A DNA stretch of 64,000 nucleotides, taken from Anaerolineales bacterium (lineage in GTDB: Bacteria > Chloroflexota > Anaerolineae > Anaerolineales > Villigracilaceae). The stretch is taken from positions 48,928 to 112,927 of the forward strand of contig JAUXUL010000011.1 in NCBI GenBank assembly GCA_030680795.1, read 5' to 3'. The position numbers were made by a program, and so were the translations under genes. The notes beneath the pieces are model-generated. The model was not told the origin of the DNA. It saw only the letters and a program-made list of their open reading frames with translations, and searched no databases. Position 1 is the first letter of the stretch, and each line of letters starts with the position of its first letter. Positions 25,127 through 34,004 of the stretch are shown one piece after another.

Positions 25127-26431
25127 TCATTCCACAAACCGTAGAAAGACCTGATTCCCCAATAATCGGCCGCGTTTTGTAAGCCTGAAGGCCTCCGAAT
25201 TTTCGGAGGCCTTTTTTTCGAGAAGACCAACAACAAGGAGTTCTTCTATTTCTTTTTGATAGACCTCCAACAGCCCGCTTCCAAACCTGGACCTGAAATC
25301 TGATTTAACAACACCGGCCTTCACCAGCCTGAGGTTGTTCAGCATGTACTCAGACATGTCATCTTTCAATGTTTGCTTGTGCTGGTTGACAGTGGCCGGG
25401 GAAAGAGGAAAAACGAGATTAGAGATTGGAGAATTCGGATTCGTAAGACGTTCGATATAGGTTTTGATTCGCAAGGCGTTGGAATAACGATAGCCATTGG
25501 CGTATCCATGCGCACCGGCGCCGAAGGCCAAGTAGGGCAGGGAGCGCCAGTATTGAAGGTTATGCTTGCAAGCATGTGACGGTAGACCGTTGACCTTGGA
25601 CGGTGAATCACGGTCTATCGTCCGTTGTCCATGGTCCAATGCCCAGTTCGAAATCTCATAATGCACATATCCATTATTTTCGAGAAACTCTTCTGCGTAC
25701 TCATACATTTCCGCCGCGAGGTCGGGGTCTGGGAGGGGGAGCAGTCCTTTGGATGACCATTTTCCAAAAGGCGTGCCGTGCTCGAGAGTCAGTGCATAGG
25801 CGGAGATGTGTTCGGGGTGAAGTTCCAAAACTCGCTTGAGCGTTGTTTGCCAGGTTTGCAGGGTCTGCTCAGGCAGGCCGTAGATCAAATCCAGGTTGAC
25901 GCCGTTACTTTGGCGGTCGAAGCCTGCTTTCCTGGCAGTGGATACGGCTTCGATGACGGTGAAAAAATCATGCACGCGCTCCAACATACGGAGTTCTTCT
26001 GTGTTGGCGGATTGCACGCCGAAGCTGATGCGATTGATGCCCGCTTTGCGAAGCGCGGCCAGCTTTTCCGGGGAGACTGTGCCTGGGTTGGCTTCAATGC
26101 TGACTTCCGCGTCAGCGGTGAATGTGAAGGCGGCGCGCAATGCGTCCATGATGGAGGCAAATTGAGGCCCAGAAAGAAGCGAGGGGGTCCCGCCTCCAAA
26201 GAAGACGGTATGGATAGTCCGATAGTCGCTTAGTTCGGTAGTTGAATAGTTGTCCCGCTGACTCGCTGACTCACTGACTCGTTGATTCTCCACAAATTTA
26301 ATTTCCTGAATCAATGCGTTGACATAATCAGGAATCATGGATTCTTGATTGGCGTAGGTGTTGAAGTCGCAATAGGCGCAGCGGTGATTGCAGAATGGAA
26401 TATGGAGGTAGATCGAAGTATCAGGTGTCAT
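25127..26431 (-). CDS. hemW: HemW-type radical SAM protein (heme chaperone) with repeat-derived inserts
   Basis: About 434 residues. It has IYLHIPFCNHRCAYCDFN, whose CxxxCxxC binds the 4Fe-4S cluster, then FFGGGTPSLLSG and GVQSANTEELRMLERVHD, matching HemW/HemN-like proteins. HemW delivers heme rather than oxidising coproporphyrinogen; the lack of an extra N-terminal region fits HemW. Two segments (VSESASQRDNYSTTELSDY and QRTIDRDSPSKVNGLPSH) are word-like repeats absent from the family. ATG starts at 26431 and 26467 are both possible; the stretch between them is a GACACCT tract. A perfect palindrome (GGCCTCCGAAnnTTCGGAGGCC type) sits inside its 3' end at 25187-25212. Confidence 0.87.
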   Translation of the reverse strand: MTPDTSIYLHIPFCNHRCAYCDFNTYANQESMIPDYVNALIQEIKFVENQRVSESASQRDNYSTTELSDYRTIHTVFFGGGTPSLLSGPQFASIMDALRAAFTFTADAEVSIEANPGTVSPEKLAALRKAGINRISFGVQSANTEELRMLERVHDFFTVIEAVSTARKAGFDRQSNGVNLDLIYGLPEQTLQTWQTTLKRVLELHPEHISAYALTLEHGTPFGKWSSKGLLPLPDPDLAAEMYEYAEEFLENNGYVHYEISNWALDHGQRTIDRDSPSKVNGLPSHACKHNLQYWRSLPYLAFGAGAHGYANGYRYSNALRIKTYIERLTNPNSPISNLVFPLSPATVNQHKQTLKDDMSEYMLNNLRLVKAGVVKSDFRSRFGSGLLEVYQKEIEELLVVGLLEKKASENSEAFRLTKRGRLLGNQVFLRFVE

Positions 26432-26459
26432 GTGCGAGGTGTCATGTTTTCTCCTCGTA

Positions 26460-26600
26460 GTGTCCATTGCGCTGAGCGGAGGGAGTGTGCGCTCTTCGGG
26501 CGAAAACGTCGAAGGTGCATGCGGCTTCGCTCACATCGTCCCGACGCTTTTTCGGAAGCGTTTGCGCGCTTCGCGCCGGTCGGCTTACCCTGAACGGTAC
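26460..26600. repeat. Degenerate copy of the GAGCGGAG dispersed repeat
   Basis: Words such as GCGCTGAGCGGAGGGAG and TCGAAGGTGCATGCGGC recall the repeat inside the helicase gene. It lies between hemW and a fragment of the E2 gene, so this junction combines two different insertions. Confidence 0.4.
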
Positions 26601-26607
26601 AATGTCC

Positions 26608-26652
26608 GCTCCGTCGCTGACGCGGTGGTCAACGGAGATGGTGGCTTTCATT
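26608..26652 (-). pseudogene. 45-bp duplicate of the E2 gene's catalytic-motif end
   Basis: Identical to 27630-27674 of the acyltransferase gene except one base (G for A). It encodes MKATISVDHRVSDGA, which contains the E2 catalytic HRxxxDG motif, in the right orientation. Outside these 45 bases the two loci differ. The FRG gene lies exactly between the two copies. Confidence 0.8.
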
Positions 26653-26662
26653 TTTGTCACTA

Positions 26663-27475
26663 TTACGTACCTCCAATATCAAACTCCTTCATCCCCAAAG
26701 TCTTTATCAGAGAATCTTCAGTTTGAAACAGAGTGAAATGATTGATGTTGTAATCGTTATCTAATTCTTTTAGCGCTATGTTTCTATCTTTAGTAGGTAT
26801 AGTAATTTTTATTAATAAATCTTGTACTGAATTATGATTTTTTCGGGGTTCATCGAATATTTTATGGTGGGAACAGAATGTGTGCGACGAACTATCTTCT
26901 GACCATTTAGAAGCGATAGTGTACATTGCCTTCTGAGCAAAATGTCTTTTGTGGGTACTCACGTACTGACCAAACAACGTAATTAGTGGATTTTCTAACG
27001 ATTTTACGTTACCAACCAAGTTGATATAGACATACAGAGCCACATTTTCGTCTTTCGATACATCCCACAAGGCAAAATAAGCTGCAATGTAGGGAGATGT
27101 TGTCCAATCTAGAAGTGGTGACGGATATCCATGATGTCGAAGATATACTAAATATGAGTAGCAAACTTGAGGGAGGTAGACTCTGTGCCAAGATTGTTTA
27201 TTCTTTATCTCATCCATTAATTCAGGATGATCAGGTATACCCCACTTAGTTTCTGTGATGGATTCAATTTCATTAACTGTCATTCCTGCTAGAGCAAGAT
27301 AGTAACCTAATGTAAATTCTTTTGTAGATTTTCTTTCCAGCGTTGTTTTTAGAGGTAAATCTGGCTGCCCGCGAAATAGAACTACATTATCAAGGTTATA
27401 ATATCCGTAGGTTTTCCTGATTTCATCAACAACCCCTTTAAATTCAACCCAACTGTTCAGCTCTCGTTTTTCCAT
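26663..27475 (-). CDS. FRG domain protein
   Basis: 270 residues. The FRG domain is shown by NVVLFRGQPDLPLKTTLERK (about residue 29) and YLRHHGYPSPLLDWTTSPYIAAYFAL (about 112), including the FRG triplet that names the family and the conserved HHG-x-PLLDWT block. The biochemical role of FRG proteins is not settled; many are found in mobile or defence islands. The gene is more AT-rich than its neighbours, has its own AAGGA site, and is bracketed by direct copies of E2 sequence, so it looks recently acquired. Confidence 0.85.
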   Translation of the reverse strand: MEKRELNSWVEFKGVVDEIRKTYGYYNLDNVVLFRGQPDLPLKTTLERKSTKEFTLGYYLALAGMTVNEIESITETKWGIPDHPELMDEIKNKQSWHRVYLPQVCYSYLVYLRHHGYPSPLLDWTTSPYIAAYFALWDVSKDENVALYVYINLVGNVKSLENPLITLFGQYVSTHKRHFAQKAMYTIASKWSEDSSSHTFCSHHKIFDEPRKNHNSVQDLLIKITIPTKDRNIALKELDNDYNINHFTLFQTEDSLIKTLGMKEFDIGGT

Positions 27476-27562
27476 AATAATCCTTTTGATTGGTTATTAG
27501 ATGAAATTATACTCTCGCAAAACAAAAACTTCCGAAGCCATTTGACTTCGGAAGTTTACTTT

Positions 27563-28789
27563 TTACACCAACATCCTGACAGGATTTTCAAGGAAGCCCG
27601 CCAGCGCTTGCATGAACTGGGCGGCTTCGGCTCCGTCGCTGACGCGATGGTCAACGGAGATGGTGGCTTTCATTCTCCAGCCCACTTTCAACTCACCACT
27701 TTCCACCACGGGAACTTCTCTTGCGGAACTGATCGCCAAGATCGCGGCTTCGGGCGGGTTGATGATGGCGATGAAGTCTTCGACATCGTACATGCCCAGA
27801 TTGGATGTGGAGAAGGTCGAGCCATCTATATCATCGGGCTTGACCTTGCCTTCGCGGGCGCGGCCTGCCATCGTTTTAACTTCCCCAGAAATTTGGCGCA
27901 AGGTCTTTTGATCGGTGTCTTTGACGACGACAGTCATCAAGCCGCCGGGGATGGTGACCGCCACGCCGACATTGACATGTCCAAATTGCACGATCTTGTC
28001 GCCATTGAGGGTCGCGTTCAAGTTGGGGAATTGACGTAACGATAACGCCGCGCCTTTGAGAATAAAGTCATTGACCGAAACTTTTTCGTTATCTGGAACA
28101 TAGGAATTGATCTGCCTGCGCGCATCCATCAACGCATCCATTTTGAATTCGTGAGTCACATAGAAATGCGGGATGGTTGTCTTGGATTCAACCAACCTGC
28201 GGCCGATGGCTTGGCGGAGCTTGGTCATTGTAGTCGTCTGGTCTGCTAGTCGGGTAGTTGGGTAGATGGGATCAGAGACTAGTGGACTAGTGACTGGTGA
28301 CTGGTGACTAAGCGCAGACTCGATGTCTTTGCGGACAATACGTCCGCCGGGGCCAGTACCTTGCACGTTGGAGAGGTCAACTTTTTGGTCGCGGGCAATC
28401 TTCTTCGCAAGAGGGGATGCTTTGACCGAACCAGAGTCAACAGGAGATGATGTTTGTTGAACTGGAGCAACTGTCGGCGGAGTCTGAGGCGCAGGCTTTT
28501 CATCCTCTTTTGGCTTGACACCTGACACCTCGACACTTGACACTTGTTCACCAACTTGTCCCACAATCGCAATCGGCGCATTCACAGGAACCAGCGTGCC
28601 TTGATCGACGATGAGTTGCAGGACAACGCCGCTCGCGGAAGATTCAACTTCAACGGTGGCTTTGTCGGTTTCGATTTCAGCGAGCACGTCGCCTTTGTTG
28701 ATATTCTCGCCCACTTGTTTCACCCAGCGGACGAGTAAACCCTCAGCCATGTCGAAGCCGAGTTTGGGCATGGAAATTGTTTCAGCCAT
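27563..28789 (-). CDS. Dihydrolipoamide acyltransferase (E2) of a 2-oxoacid dehydrogenase
   Basis: 408 residues: an N-terminal lipoyl domain (MAETISMPKLGFDMAEGLL; lipoyl Lys in AEIETDKATVEVES), a linker, a peripheral-subunit-binding domain (ASPLAKKIARDQKVDLSNVQG), a second linker, and the catalytic domain ending with the HRxxxDG site (ISVDHRVSDGAEA). The two linkers are partly word-like repeat (28230-28312 and 28515-28553). It follows pdhB with a TAATG overlap. With the alpha and beta E1 genes it completes the transacylase part of pyruvate dehydrogenase; no E3 gene is next to it. Confidence 0.93.
   Translation of the reverse strand: MAETISMPKLGFDMAEGLLVRWVKQVGENINKGDVLAEIETDKATVEVESSASGVVLQLIVDQGTLVPVNAPIAIVGQVGEQVSSVEVSGVKPKEDEKPAPQTPPTVAPVQQTSSPVDSGSVKASPLAKKIARDQKVDLSNVQGTGPGGRIVRKDIESALSHQSPVTSPLVSDPIYPTTRLADQTTTMTKLRQAIGRRLVESKTTIPHFYVTHEFKMDALMDARRQINSYVPDNEKVSVNDFILKGAALSLRQFPNLNATLNGDKIVQFGHVNVGVAVTIPGGLMTVVVKDTDQKTLRQISGEVKTMAGRAREGKVKPDDIDGSTFSTSNLGMYDVEDFIAIINPPEAAILAISSAREVPVVESGELKVGWRMKATISVDHRVSDGAEAAQFMQALAGFLENPVRMLV
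28230..28312. repeat. Word-like repeat tract inside the E2 linker
   Basis: GTCTGCTAGTCGGGTAGTTG and GACTAGTGGACTAGTGACTG-type words make up the coding sequence of the linker around SHQSPVTSPLVSDPIYPTT. The TAGTTCGGTAGTTGAATAG words of hemW (26213-26252) are of the same kind. Confidence 0.6.
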
Positions 28790-29763
28790 TATTTCAAGAC
28801 CTCCTTCACCGCCGCAGTGATGTCTGCTACTTGTGGGAGCGCGGCTTGTTCGAGCGTGCGGTTGTAGGGGAGCGGCACTTCTTTTTGCGCCACGCGGATG
28901 ATCGGCGCGTCAACGTAATCAAATGCTTCTTCGTAAATGCGGCTGACGATCTCGCTGCCAACGCCGTAGGATTTCCAACCTTCTTCAACGACAACCGCAC
29001 GGTTTGTTTTCTTAAATGATTCGATCACGGGTTCCATATCGAGCGGACGCAGTGTGCGCAGGTCAACAACTTCAACTTCGATGCCTTGCTTCGAAAGCTC
29101 ATCGGCGGCTTTCATCGAAAGCTCAAGACCTTTGCAATATGTGACGATGGTGAGGTCTTTGCCAGCACGCTGTACTTTGGATTTACCAATTGGAATTGTA
29201 TATTCGCCCTCAGGCACTTCGCCGCGCACTTGATACATGGTTGCGTGTTCGATAAAAAGAACCGGATCATTCGAACGGATGGCTGATTTAAGCAATCCTT
29301 TGGCATCTTCCGGTGTCCCAGGGCTGATGACTTTCAAGCCGGGGAAATGCGCGAAGACAGCATCCGGAGTCTGCGAGTGGGTCGCGCCAAGTTGACGTCC
29401 ACCGCCGCCGACTGCGCGAATCACCAAAGGTAATGTGAACTGTCCGCCAAACATATAATGAAGTTTGGGGGCCTGGTTGACGATGTAATCCATCGCAGAG
29501 AAACCAAAGTTGATAGTCATCAACTCTGCCACAGGGCGTTGCCCCACCATCGCCGCGCCAATCGCGCCGCCGATGATCGCATTTTCTGCGATGGGTGTAT
29601 CTTTGACGCGCATCGCGCCGTATTTATCGTAAAAGCCTTTGGTGACGGCATACGTGCCGCCCCAAACGCCGACCTCTTCACCCATAATAAAAACGGCTGG
29701 GTCGCGGTCCATTTCTTCCATAAGCGCTTGCGAGATCGCCTCGCGCATTGTGATTTTTGCCAT
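28789..29763 (-). CDS. pdhB: Pyruvate dehydrogenase E1 component, beta subunit
   Basis: 324 residues with the beta-subunit landmarks: ITMREAISQALMEEMDRDP at the start, GTYAVTKGFYDKYGAMRVKDTPIAENAIIGGAIG, ELMTINFGFSAMDYIVNQAPK, and the C-terminal transketolase-type domain (VEVVDLRTLRPLD). It binds ThDP together with the alpha subunit. The E2 start overlaps its stop. Confidence 0.94.
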   Translation of the reverse strand: MAKITMREAISQALMEEMDRDPAVFIMGEEVGVWGGTYAVTKGFYDKYGAMRVKDTPIAENAIIGGAIGAAMVGQRPVAELMTINFGFSAMDYIVNQAPKLHYMFGGQFTLPLVIRAVGGGGRQLGATHSQTPDAVFAHFPGLKVISPGTPEDAKGLLKSAIRSNDPVLFIEHATMYQVRGEVPEGEYTIPIGKSKVQRAGKDLTIVTYCKGLELSMKAADELSKQGIEVEVVDLRTLRPLDMEPVIESFKKTNRAVVVEEGWKSYGVGSEIVSRIYEEAFDYVDAPIIRVAQKEVPLPYNRTLEQAALPQVADITAAVKEVLK

Positions 29764-29771
29764 GTTTCCTC

Positions 29772-29856
29772 TTCGAGAGAGAATAGAGATTAGATGAATA
29801 GAGAATAGTCACTTTCAGAACACTATTCTCTACTTTCTATTTTTCTATTCTCTTAA
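29772..29856. repeat. Word-like tract between pdhA and pdhB
   Basis: Near copies of GAATAGAG / CTATTCTC fill the 89-base gap and can also fold back on each other because the words occur on both strands. Confidence 0.55.
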
Positions 29857-30809
29857 TCAGCATAAATATCCGTGTACAACTCTTCCAGCGCAGGCTCAGG
29901 ACTGGCCTCAGCAAACTCCACAGCCTTTGCCACTTCCTCTTTCACGCGCGCTTCGATCTCATCCAAAGCTTTACGAGTGGCGATTTTCTTATCCAATAAT
30001 TGCTTGTTGAAAATGCCGATTGGGTCATTCTCCTGCCACTTCTTCACTTCTTCCTGCTTGCGATAACGCTCAGGGTCGCCCATGGAATGTCCGCGGAAAC
30101 GATAAGTATCAATTTCAAGTAAATACGGCTGGGAATTTTTGCGGACAAACTCAAGCGCTTCCTTTGCGGCATCGTAAACCTTCATCACATCCATGCCGTC
30201 CACCTGACCGTTCTTCATGCCATAACCTTCAGCCTTTTGGCGAATGTCAGTCACAGCCGAAGCGCGTTCCACGGTTGTGCCCATGCCGTATTGATTGTTT
30301 TCACAAACCCACAGCACGCGCAAGTTCCAGGTTTTGGCAATATTCAATGCCTCATGGAAATAGCCGATATTTGTCGCACCCTCTCCAAACATGCAAATGG
30401 TTACGTTGTCGTTACCTGCATACTGGTCGCCGATCGCGAATCCCGAAGCAATGGGGAGGTGACCACCCACGATGGCGTGTCCGCCCCACATATTTTTGGA
30501 TGTATCCGCCATGTGCATCGAACCGCCCTTGCCCTTCGACATACCAGTCGCCTTGCCGAGCAATTCCGCCATGACTTCATTTGCAGAAATGCCGCAATTC
30601 AAAGCCACGCCATGGTCGCGATACGCAGTGATCACACGGTCACGCGGCTCACGCGCCGCGATCAGTCCTGTTGAAACTGCTTCCTGCCCGATATACAGGT
30701 GCATGAATCCGCCGATCTTGCCTTGCTGATACAGTTCCGCGCCGCGTTCTTCCAGGCGCCGGATCAATACCATCTGGCGATACAAATCTAATTGTTGTTC
30801 TTTCTTCAT
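29853..30809 (-). CDS. pdhA: Pyruvate dehydrogenase E1 component, alpha subunit
   Basis: 318 residues, the alpha subunit that binds ThDP and magnesium. The ThDP region reads GEGATNIGYFHEALNIAKTW, where the family has GDG..N; here Glu follows the first Gly, a common variation. Earlier, YIGQEAVSTGLI, RDHGVAL, GHAIVGGHLPIASGFA and SKGKGGSMHMAD are typical. First gene of the three-gene set; a hairpin (AACACCAGAG / CTCTGGCGTT, 30840-30862) lies just before it. Confidence 0.94.
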   Translation of the reverse strand: MKKEQQLDLYRQMVLIRRLEERGAELYQQGKIGGFMHLYIGQEAVSTGLIAAREPRDRVITAYRDHGVALNCGISANEVMAELLGKATGMSKGKGGSMHMADTSKNMWGGHAIVGGHLPIASGFAIGDQYAGNDNVTICMFGEGATNIGYFHEALNIAKTWNLRVLWVCENNQYGMGTTVERASAVTDIRQKAEGYGMKNGQVDGMDVMKVYDAAKEALEFVRKNSQPYLLEIDTYRFRGHSMGDPERYRKQEEVKKWQENDPIGIFNKQLLDKKIATRKALDEIEARVKEEVAKAVEFAEASPEPALEELYTDIYAD

Positions 30810-31022
30810 TACTTACTCCGCTAAAAGACTGCAAAAAATAACACCAGAGTATCTCTGGCGTTGTGCTTATCAGGCAAACACGGCATTATATCAGAGAATT
30901 TTAGTCCGTTTTTTGATCTGAGAGGTTTTAATGTGTATAAAAGGATTGAATACCAAGCTTGTATGTGCTATAAATATACTAATTCGCCAGATCAAATAAT
31001 TATTATCTCAAGGAGAATGATC

Positions 31023-31199
31023 ATGAATCTTAAACTCACCCGGCCCAAGGAAATTACTTTCTGGATTTCTGTCGTTTTAGGTTTGCTCGCTTTATTCAGC
31101 AAACTTGGCACTTTTACTCTGCTCCCGATCGAAGCCTTTTGGCTTTTATTCATCGGCTTTGCTTTACTAGTGATCGCTATTTTGGTCAAAGATCTCTAA
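31023..31199 (+). CDS. Small two-helix membrane protein
   Basis: A 58-residue protein with two hydrophobic stretches, ITFWISVVLGLLALFSKLG and WLLFIGFALLVIAILV, separated by a short loop with an acidic Glu. I start it at the ATG at 31023 because AAGGAGAATGATC is directly before it; the upstream part of the frame is not protein-like. It resembles small hypothetical membrane proteins that stand alone. Function unknown. A terminator follows. Confidence 0.7.
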   Translation: MNLKLTRPKEITFWISVVLGLLALFSKLGTFTLLPIEAFWLLFIGFALLVIAILVKDL

Positions 31200-31222
31200 A
31201 AATTATCCACTGGCGGATTATT

Positions 31223-31255
31223 AACTCCCTGTGGCAACGCGGGGAGTTTCTTTAT
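31223..31255 (+). terminator. Intrinsic terminator
   Basis: AACTCCC and GGGAGTT pair around a 12-base loop, followed by TCTTTATT. Confidence 0.7.
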
Positions 31256-31272
31256 TAAGATACAATAAAAAT

Positions 31273-32412
31273 ATGAACTGGCTCACTCGTGGAACTCAAG
31301 GAGAAGCAAAAAGGCTCATAGCCCAACTGGCGGATTCCACAAAACGGGACCACGCCACACAGGACTTGATCAAACTGGGTGCAGACTCCGCCCCGCCGTT
31401 GATTGATGCGCTTCAGACTCAAGACTTGAACCTGCTCCTGTACTATCAGCAGATTCTCGCTCGAATCCCCTCTGCTTCGCCCCTTCTGATAAAGACTCTT
31501 GGAAGCGCGCATCCCATCCTGCGGGGGCGCGCGGCTGAAGTGTTTTCCATCAGTAAAGATAAAACCGCCATTCCCGCTCTGCTTGTAGCATTGAATGGGG
31601 AGTATTACACCGTCCGTTCGCGTGCCGCTTTGGCATTGGGTAATATCGGTGAAGCGCGTGTGATTCCTGCTTTGTTTCCTTTGCTCAAAGATAAAGATGA
31701 TGAAGTCCGCAGTGCGGCATGTACTGCCATAGGTAAATTCCGCGATCCCTCCACATTTGATGAGATCACGAATATATTGCTGGATGATCCAAAAATCGAA
31801 GTGCGTCAATCTGCCGCGCAAGCATTGGGTGAGACGAAACATCCCGCCGCGATCCCATTTTTGATGGAAGCCCTGCGGGATTCATATTGGTGGTATGAAA
31901 ACGGGGAGGGCGCACTCGTGTTATTGAATGCAATTGAGGTGATGGGTTCCGCGGTTGTCGAGCCATTAATCGAAGCATTGGGTGATCGCGAAGGGACAGT
32001 CCGCACATTTGCCGCGATGGTTTTAGGTAACATGCGAGACATGCGTGCCTTAGAAGAGTTGGGCATGGCGGTGTATGACCTGCACCATGAAGTGAGTCAA
32101 GCCGCAGCGCAGGCGCTTGCCAAATTTGGCGCACCAGCTGTCGGCGTGTTGAGTGATGCGTTGCGTCATCCAGAAGCTGCAGTCCGCGAGCATGCAATCA
32201 TCGGGCTGGGAAAGATCCAGGATACGCGCGTCGCGCCATTATTGATCGAGATGTTGAATGACCCTGAAAGGATCGTGCAAAAACAAGCCATGCAATCCCT
32301 TGGGGAGTTAAAGGATGAGCGCGCTGTTTCTGCGTTGAAAGAAATTGCCTCCAAGCGTGCCGACAGGGAATTGTCTGCGCTGGCGAAGCAGATGCACGAA
32401 TTGATTAAGTGA
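31273..32412 (+). CDS. HEAT-repeat protein
   Basis: 379 residues built of about ten repeats with the PBS-lyase/HEAT pattern, e.g. ARVIPALFPLLKDKDDEVRSAACTAIG-like units and TAIPALLVALNGE, each two short helices. Such proteins form a curved scaffold for binding partners. The last 30 residues are not repeated. Start chosen at ATG 31273; the frame upstream overlaps the terminator. Role unknown. Confidence 0.9.
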   Translation: MNWLTRGTQGEAKRLIAQLADSTKRDHATQDLIKLGADSAPPLIDALQTQDLNLLLYYQQILARIPSASPLLIKTLGSAHPILRGRAAEVFSISKDKTAIPALLVALNGEYYTVRSRAALALGNIGEARVIPALFPLLKDKDDEVRSAACTAIGKFRDPSTFDEITNILLDDPKIEVRQSAAQALGETKHPAAIPFLMEALRDSYWWYENGEGALVLLNAIEVMGSAVVEPLIEALGDREGTVRTFAAMVLGNMRDMRALEELGMAVYDLHHEVSQAAAQALAKFGAPAVGVLSDALRHPEAAVREHAIIGLGKIQDTRVAPLLIEMLNDPERIVQKQAMQSLGELKDERAVSALKEIASKRADRELSALAKQMHELIK

Positions 32413-32437
32413 CAGACACCCACAGGATGACCGTCAC

Positions 32438-33355
32438 TTATATTATTAAAAATGAGTTGATCGCGGGGGCAATGCCAGTCAGGTCGTGAATTTCTTTTTG
32501 GAATTCACTTCTTTTGTTTTTATCCCCAAATAATAAGAGTGGAACGTGCGCGGCAGTATGCCTGCGCGTGGACAGGTCTTCCATGTTGCCGTGATCGGAG
32601 GTGAGCAGGATGAGATCGTCTTCGTTTTGCCAGTTTGCCAGCAGACCTTTTAGCACGCCGTCAAATGTTTCAAGTTGTTGAACTGCCCAGGGCATATCCT
32701 GTTTGTGGCCGGCGTAGTCGCTTGCCCAGTATTCGAAGAAGGAGAAATCATATTGTTGTGCAAGTTGGGCGAGTTTTACGCCGGCTGGTTCCGGCTCGAA
32801 TAATGGCGCATCGGGGAAACCGAGGAAACTATGCCAGCCTGCGCCAGTGAAATCGGCTGAAAGGGCCTTGCCTGCGTAATAATCTTTATCTGTGAAAAGG
32901 GGCATGCCGGCATTTGTCAGCGCGAGTGGGATGGATGAATATAAGCGTTTGCCTGAGTCTATTCCATCAAAGTAGCGTGGGGGATAGGCATTCAGCAGGG
33001 CGGCTTTTTTACCCGCGTTAACAGTTTTGGAAAAGATGGTGTGTCCGTTCAGATATTGCGCCACTTCGGGGTTTGGTTTGGGGCCGTAATGGTAGCCAAG
33101 TTCGGCAGGGATGTTGATGCCAGTGAGCAGGACAGCCTGTCCTGTTGCGGATTGAGGCAAACCTTTTACGCCGAGTCCCGCGTCAATGGGGAGCAAGGTA
33201 ACCTGGTCGCTTTCGCAGGGTGCGGCGCCTTTTATCATTTTTTGTCCGCCCAATAAAGATTGTAAATAAGGCATTTCTGCACTGACGAAGGGATTGATCT
33301 CAGGGTTGTCGTCGCCCAAGCCAATACCGTCAAGGAAGATGAAGAGGAGTTTCAT
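32438..33355 (-). CDS. Alkaline-phosphatase-superfamily metalloenzyme (iPGM-like)
   Basis: 305 residues. It has FIFLDGIGLGDD at the start (first metal Asp), LPQSATGQAVLLTG with a possible catalytic Thr/Ser, YWASDYAGHKQDMPW (Asp and His), LLTSDHGNMED (DHG metal pair) and RHTAAHVPLLLFG. This is the order found in cofactor-independent phosphoglycerate mutases and related phosphatases, but at 305 residues it lacks the inserted mutase domain of iPGM (over 500 residues). The substrate is not clear. It precedes a methyltransferase gene on the same strand with a word tract (33409-33437) between. Confidence 0.8.
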   Translation of the reverse strand: MKLLFIFLDGIGLGDDNPEINPFVSAEMPYLQSLLGGQKMIKGAAPCESDQVTLLPIDAGLGVKGLPQSATGQAVLLTGINIPAELGYHYGPKPNPEVAQYLNGHTIFSKTVNAGKKAALLNAYPPRYFDGIDSGKRLYSSIPLALTNAGMPLFTDKDYYAGKALSADFTGAGWHSFLGFPDAPLFEPEPAGVKLAQLAQQYDFSFFEYWASDYAGHKQDMPWAVQQLETFDGVLKGLLANWQNEDDLILLTSDHGNMEDLSTRRHTAAHVPLLLFGDKNKRSEFQKEIHDLTGIAPAINSFLII

Positions 33356-33408
33356 AAGAAAAGGCTTGTACTGAGCTTGTCGAAGTGATGAAGGCTGTGT
33401 GTTGAGTT

Positions 33409-33437
33409 GTTTACCTGTTTACGTGTTTCCGTATCTA
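33409..33437. repeat. Word-like tract of GTTTACCTG type
   Basis: TTGTTTACCTGTTTACGTG followed by TTTCCGTATCTACTTG, in the spacer after the methyltransferase gene; it reaches the gene's last codons. A TACTGAGCTTGTCGAAGTG piece of the GAGCGGAG family precedes it at 33369. Confidence 0.55.
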
Positions 33438-34004
33438 CTTGAGGTTTTGATACAAAAACCACGCAGATGGACGCTCTTTTTTATCGAAGCCGTCTTTGCG
33501 GGAGAGGAGGACCAAGCCGCGGGCTGAGATCATGTCTATATCCGCCTCGGCAAGCCCGGGGCCGGGAAGATGCACCTCTGGTTTGAAGAATCCGTACATG
33601 AGCCAAAATCCGTTCTGGGCGAGGATGCGGGTCAGTTGAGTCAGATAATCCTGCTTGTTTTCAATGCCGTGAAAACATCCCAGATCAAGTGCGAGGTCAA
33701 ATTGACCCGAGATGTTTTTCATTCGTGTGGCGTCATCCACAAAGAGTTCGGCCTGAAGGCCTGCTTTTCTTAATTTTCGTTTTGCGATCTGCACGGCGCG
33801 GGACGCAAAATCAAAGCCTGTGACCCGCCAGCCTGCATTTGCAAGCGTGATGATGTTTGTGCCTGTGCCGCAGCCAATATCAATGGCACGGCCTGTTTTG
33901 TAGTGCGCGATGAAATCATAAAGTTCGGGAGGGGTGATACCGCTATCCCAGGGCGCTTTGCCCAGATAGAAAAGATTGAATTTTAGGCGGCGGAGGAGGT
34001 TCAT
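33435..34004 (-). CDS. Class I SAM-dependent methyltransferase
   Basis: 189 residues with the SAM motif RAIDIGCGTGTNIITLANAG (about residue 40), GWRVTGFDFASRAVQIAKRK, and QFDLALDLGCFHGI. It resembles small methyltransferases of unknown substrate, often grouped with thiopurine- or tellurite-type enzymes. Its start overlaps the stop of a thioredoxin fragment by four bases, so it was probably the second gene of an operon with a thioredoxin-like protein that is now broken. Confidence 0.82.
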   Translation of the reverse strand: MNLLRRLKFNLFYLGKAPWDSGITPPELYDFIAHYKTGRAIDIGCGTGTNIITLANAGWRVTGFDFASRAVQIAKRKLRKAGLQAELFVDDATRMKNISGQFDLALDLGCFHGIENKQDYLTQLTRILAQNGFWLMYGFFKPEVHLPGPGLAEADIDMISARGLVLLSRKDGFDKKERPSAWFLYQNLK

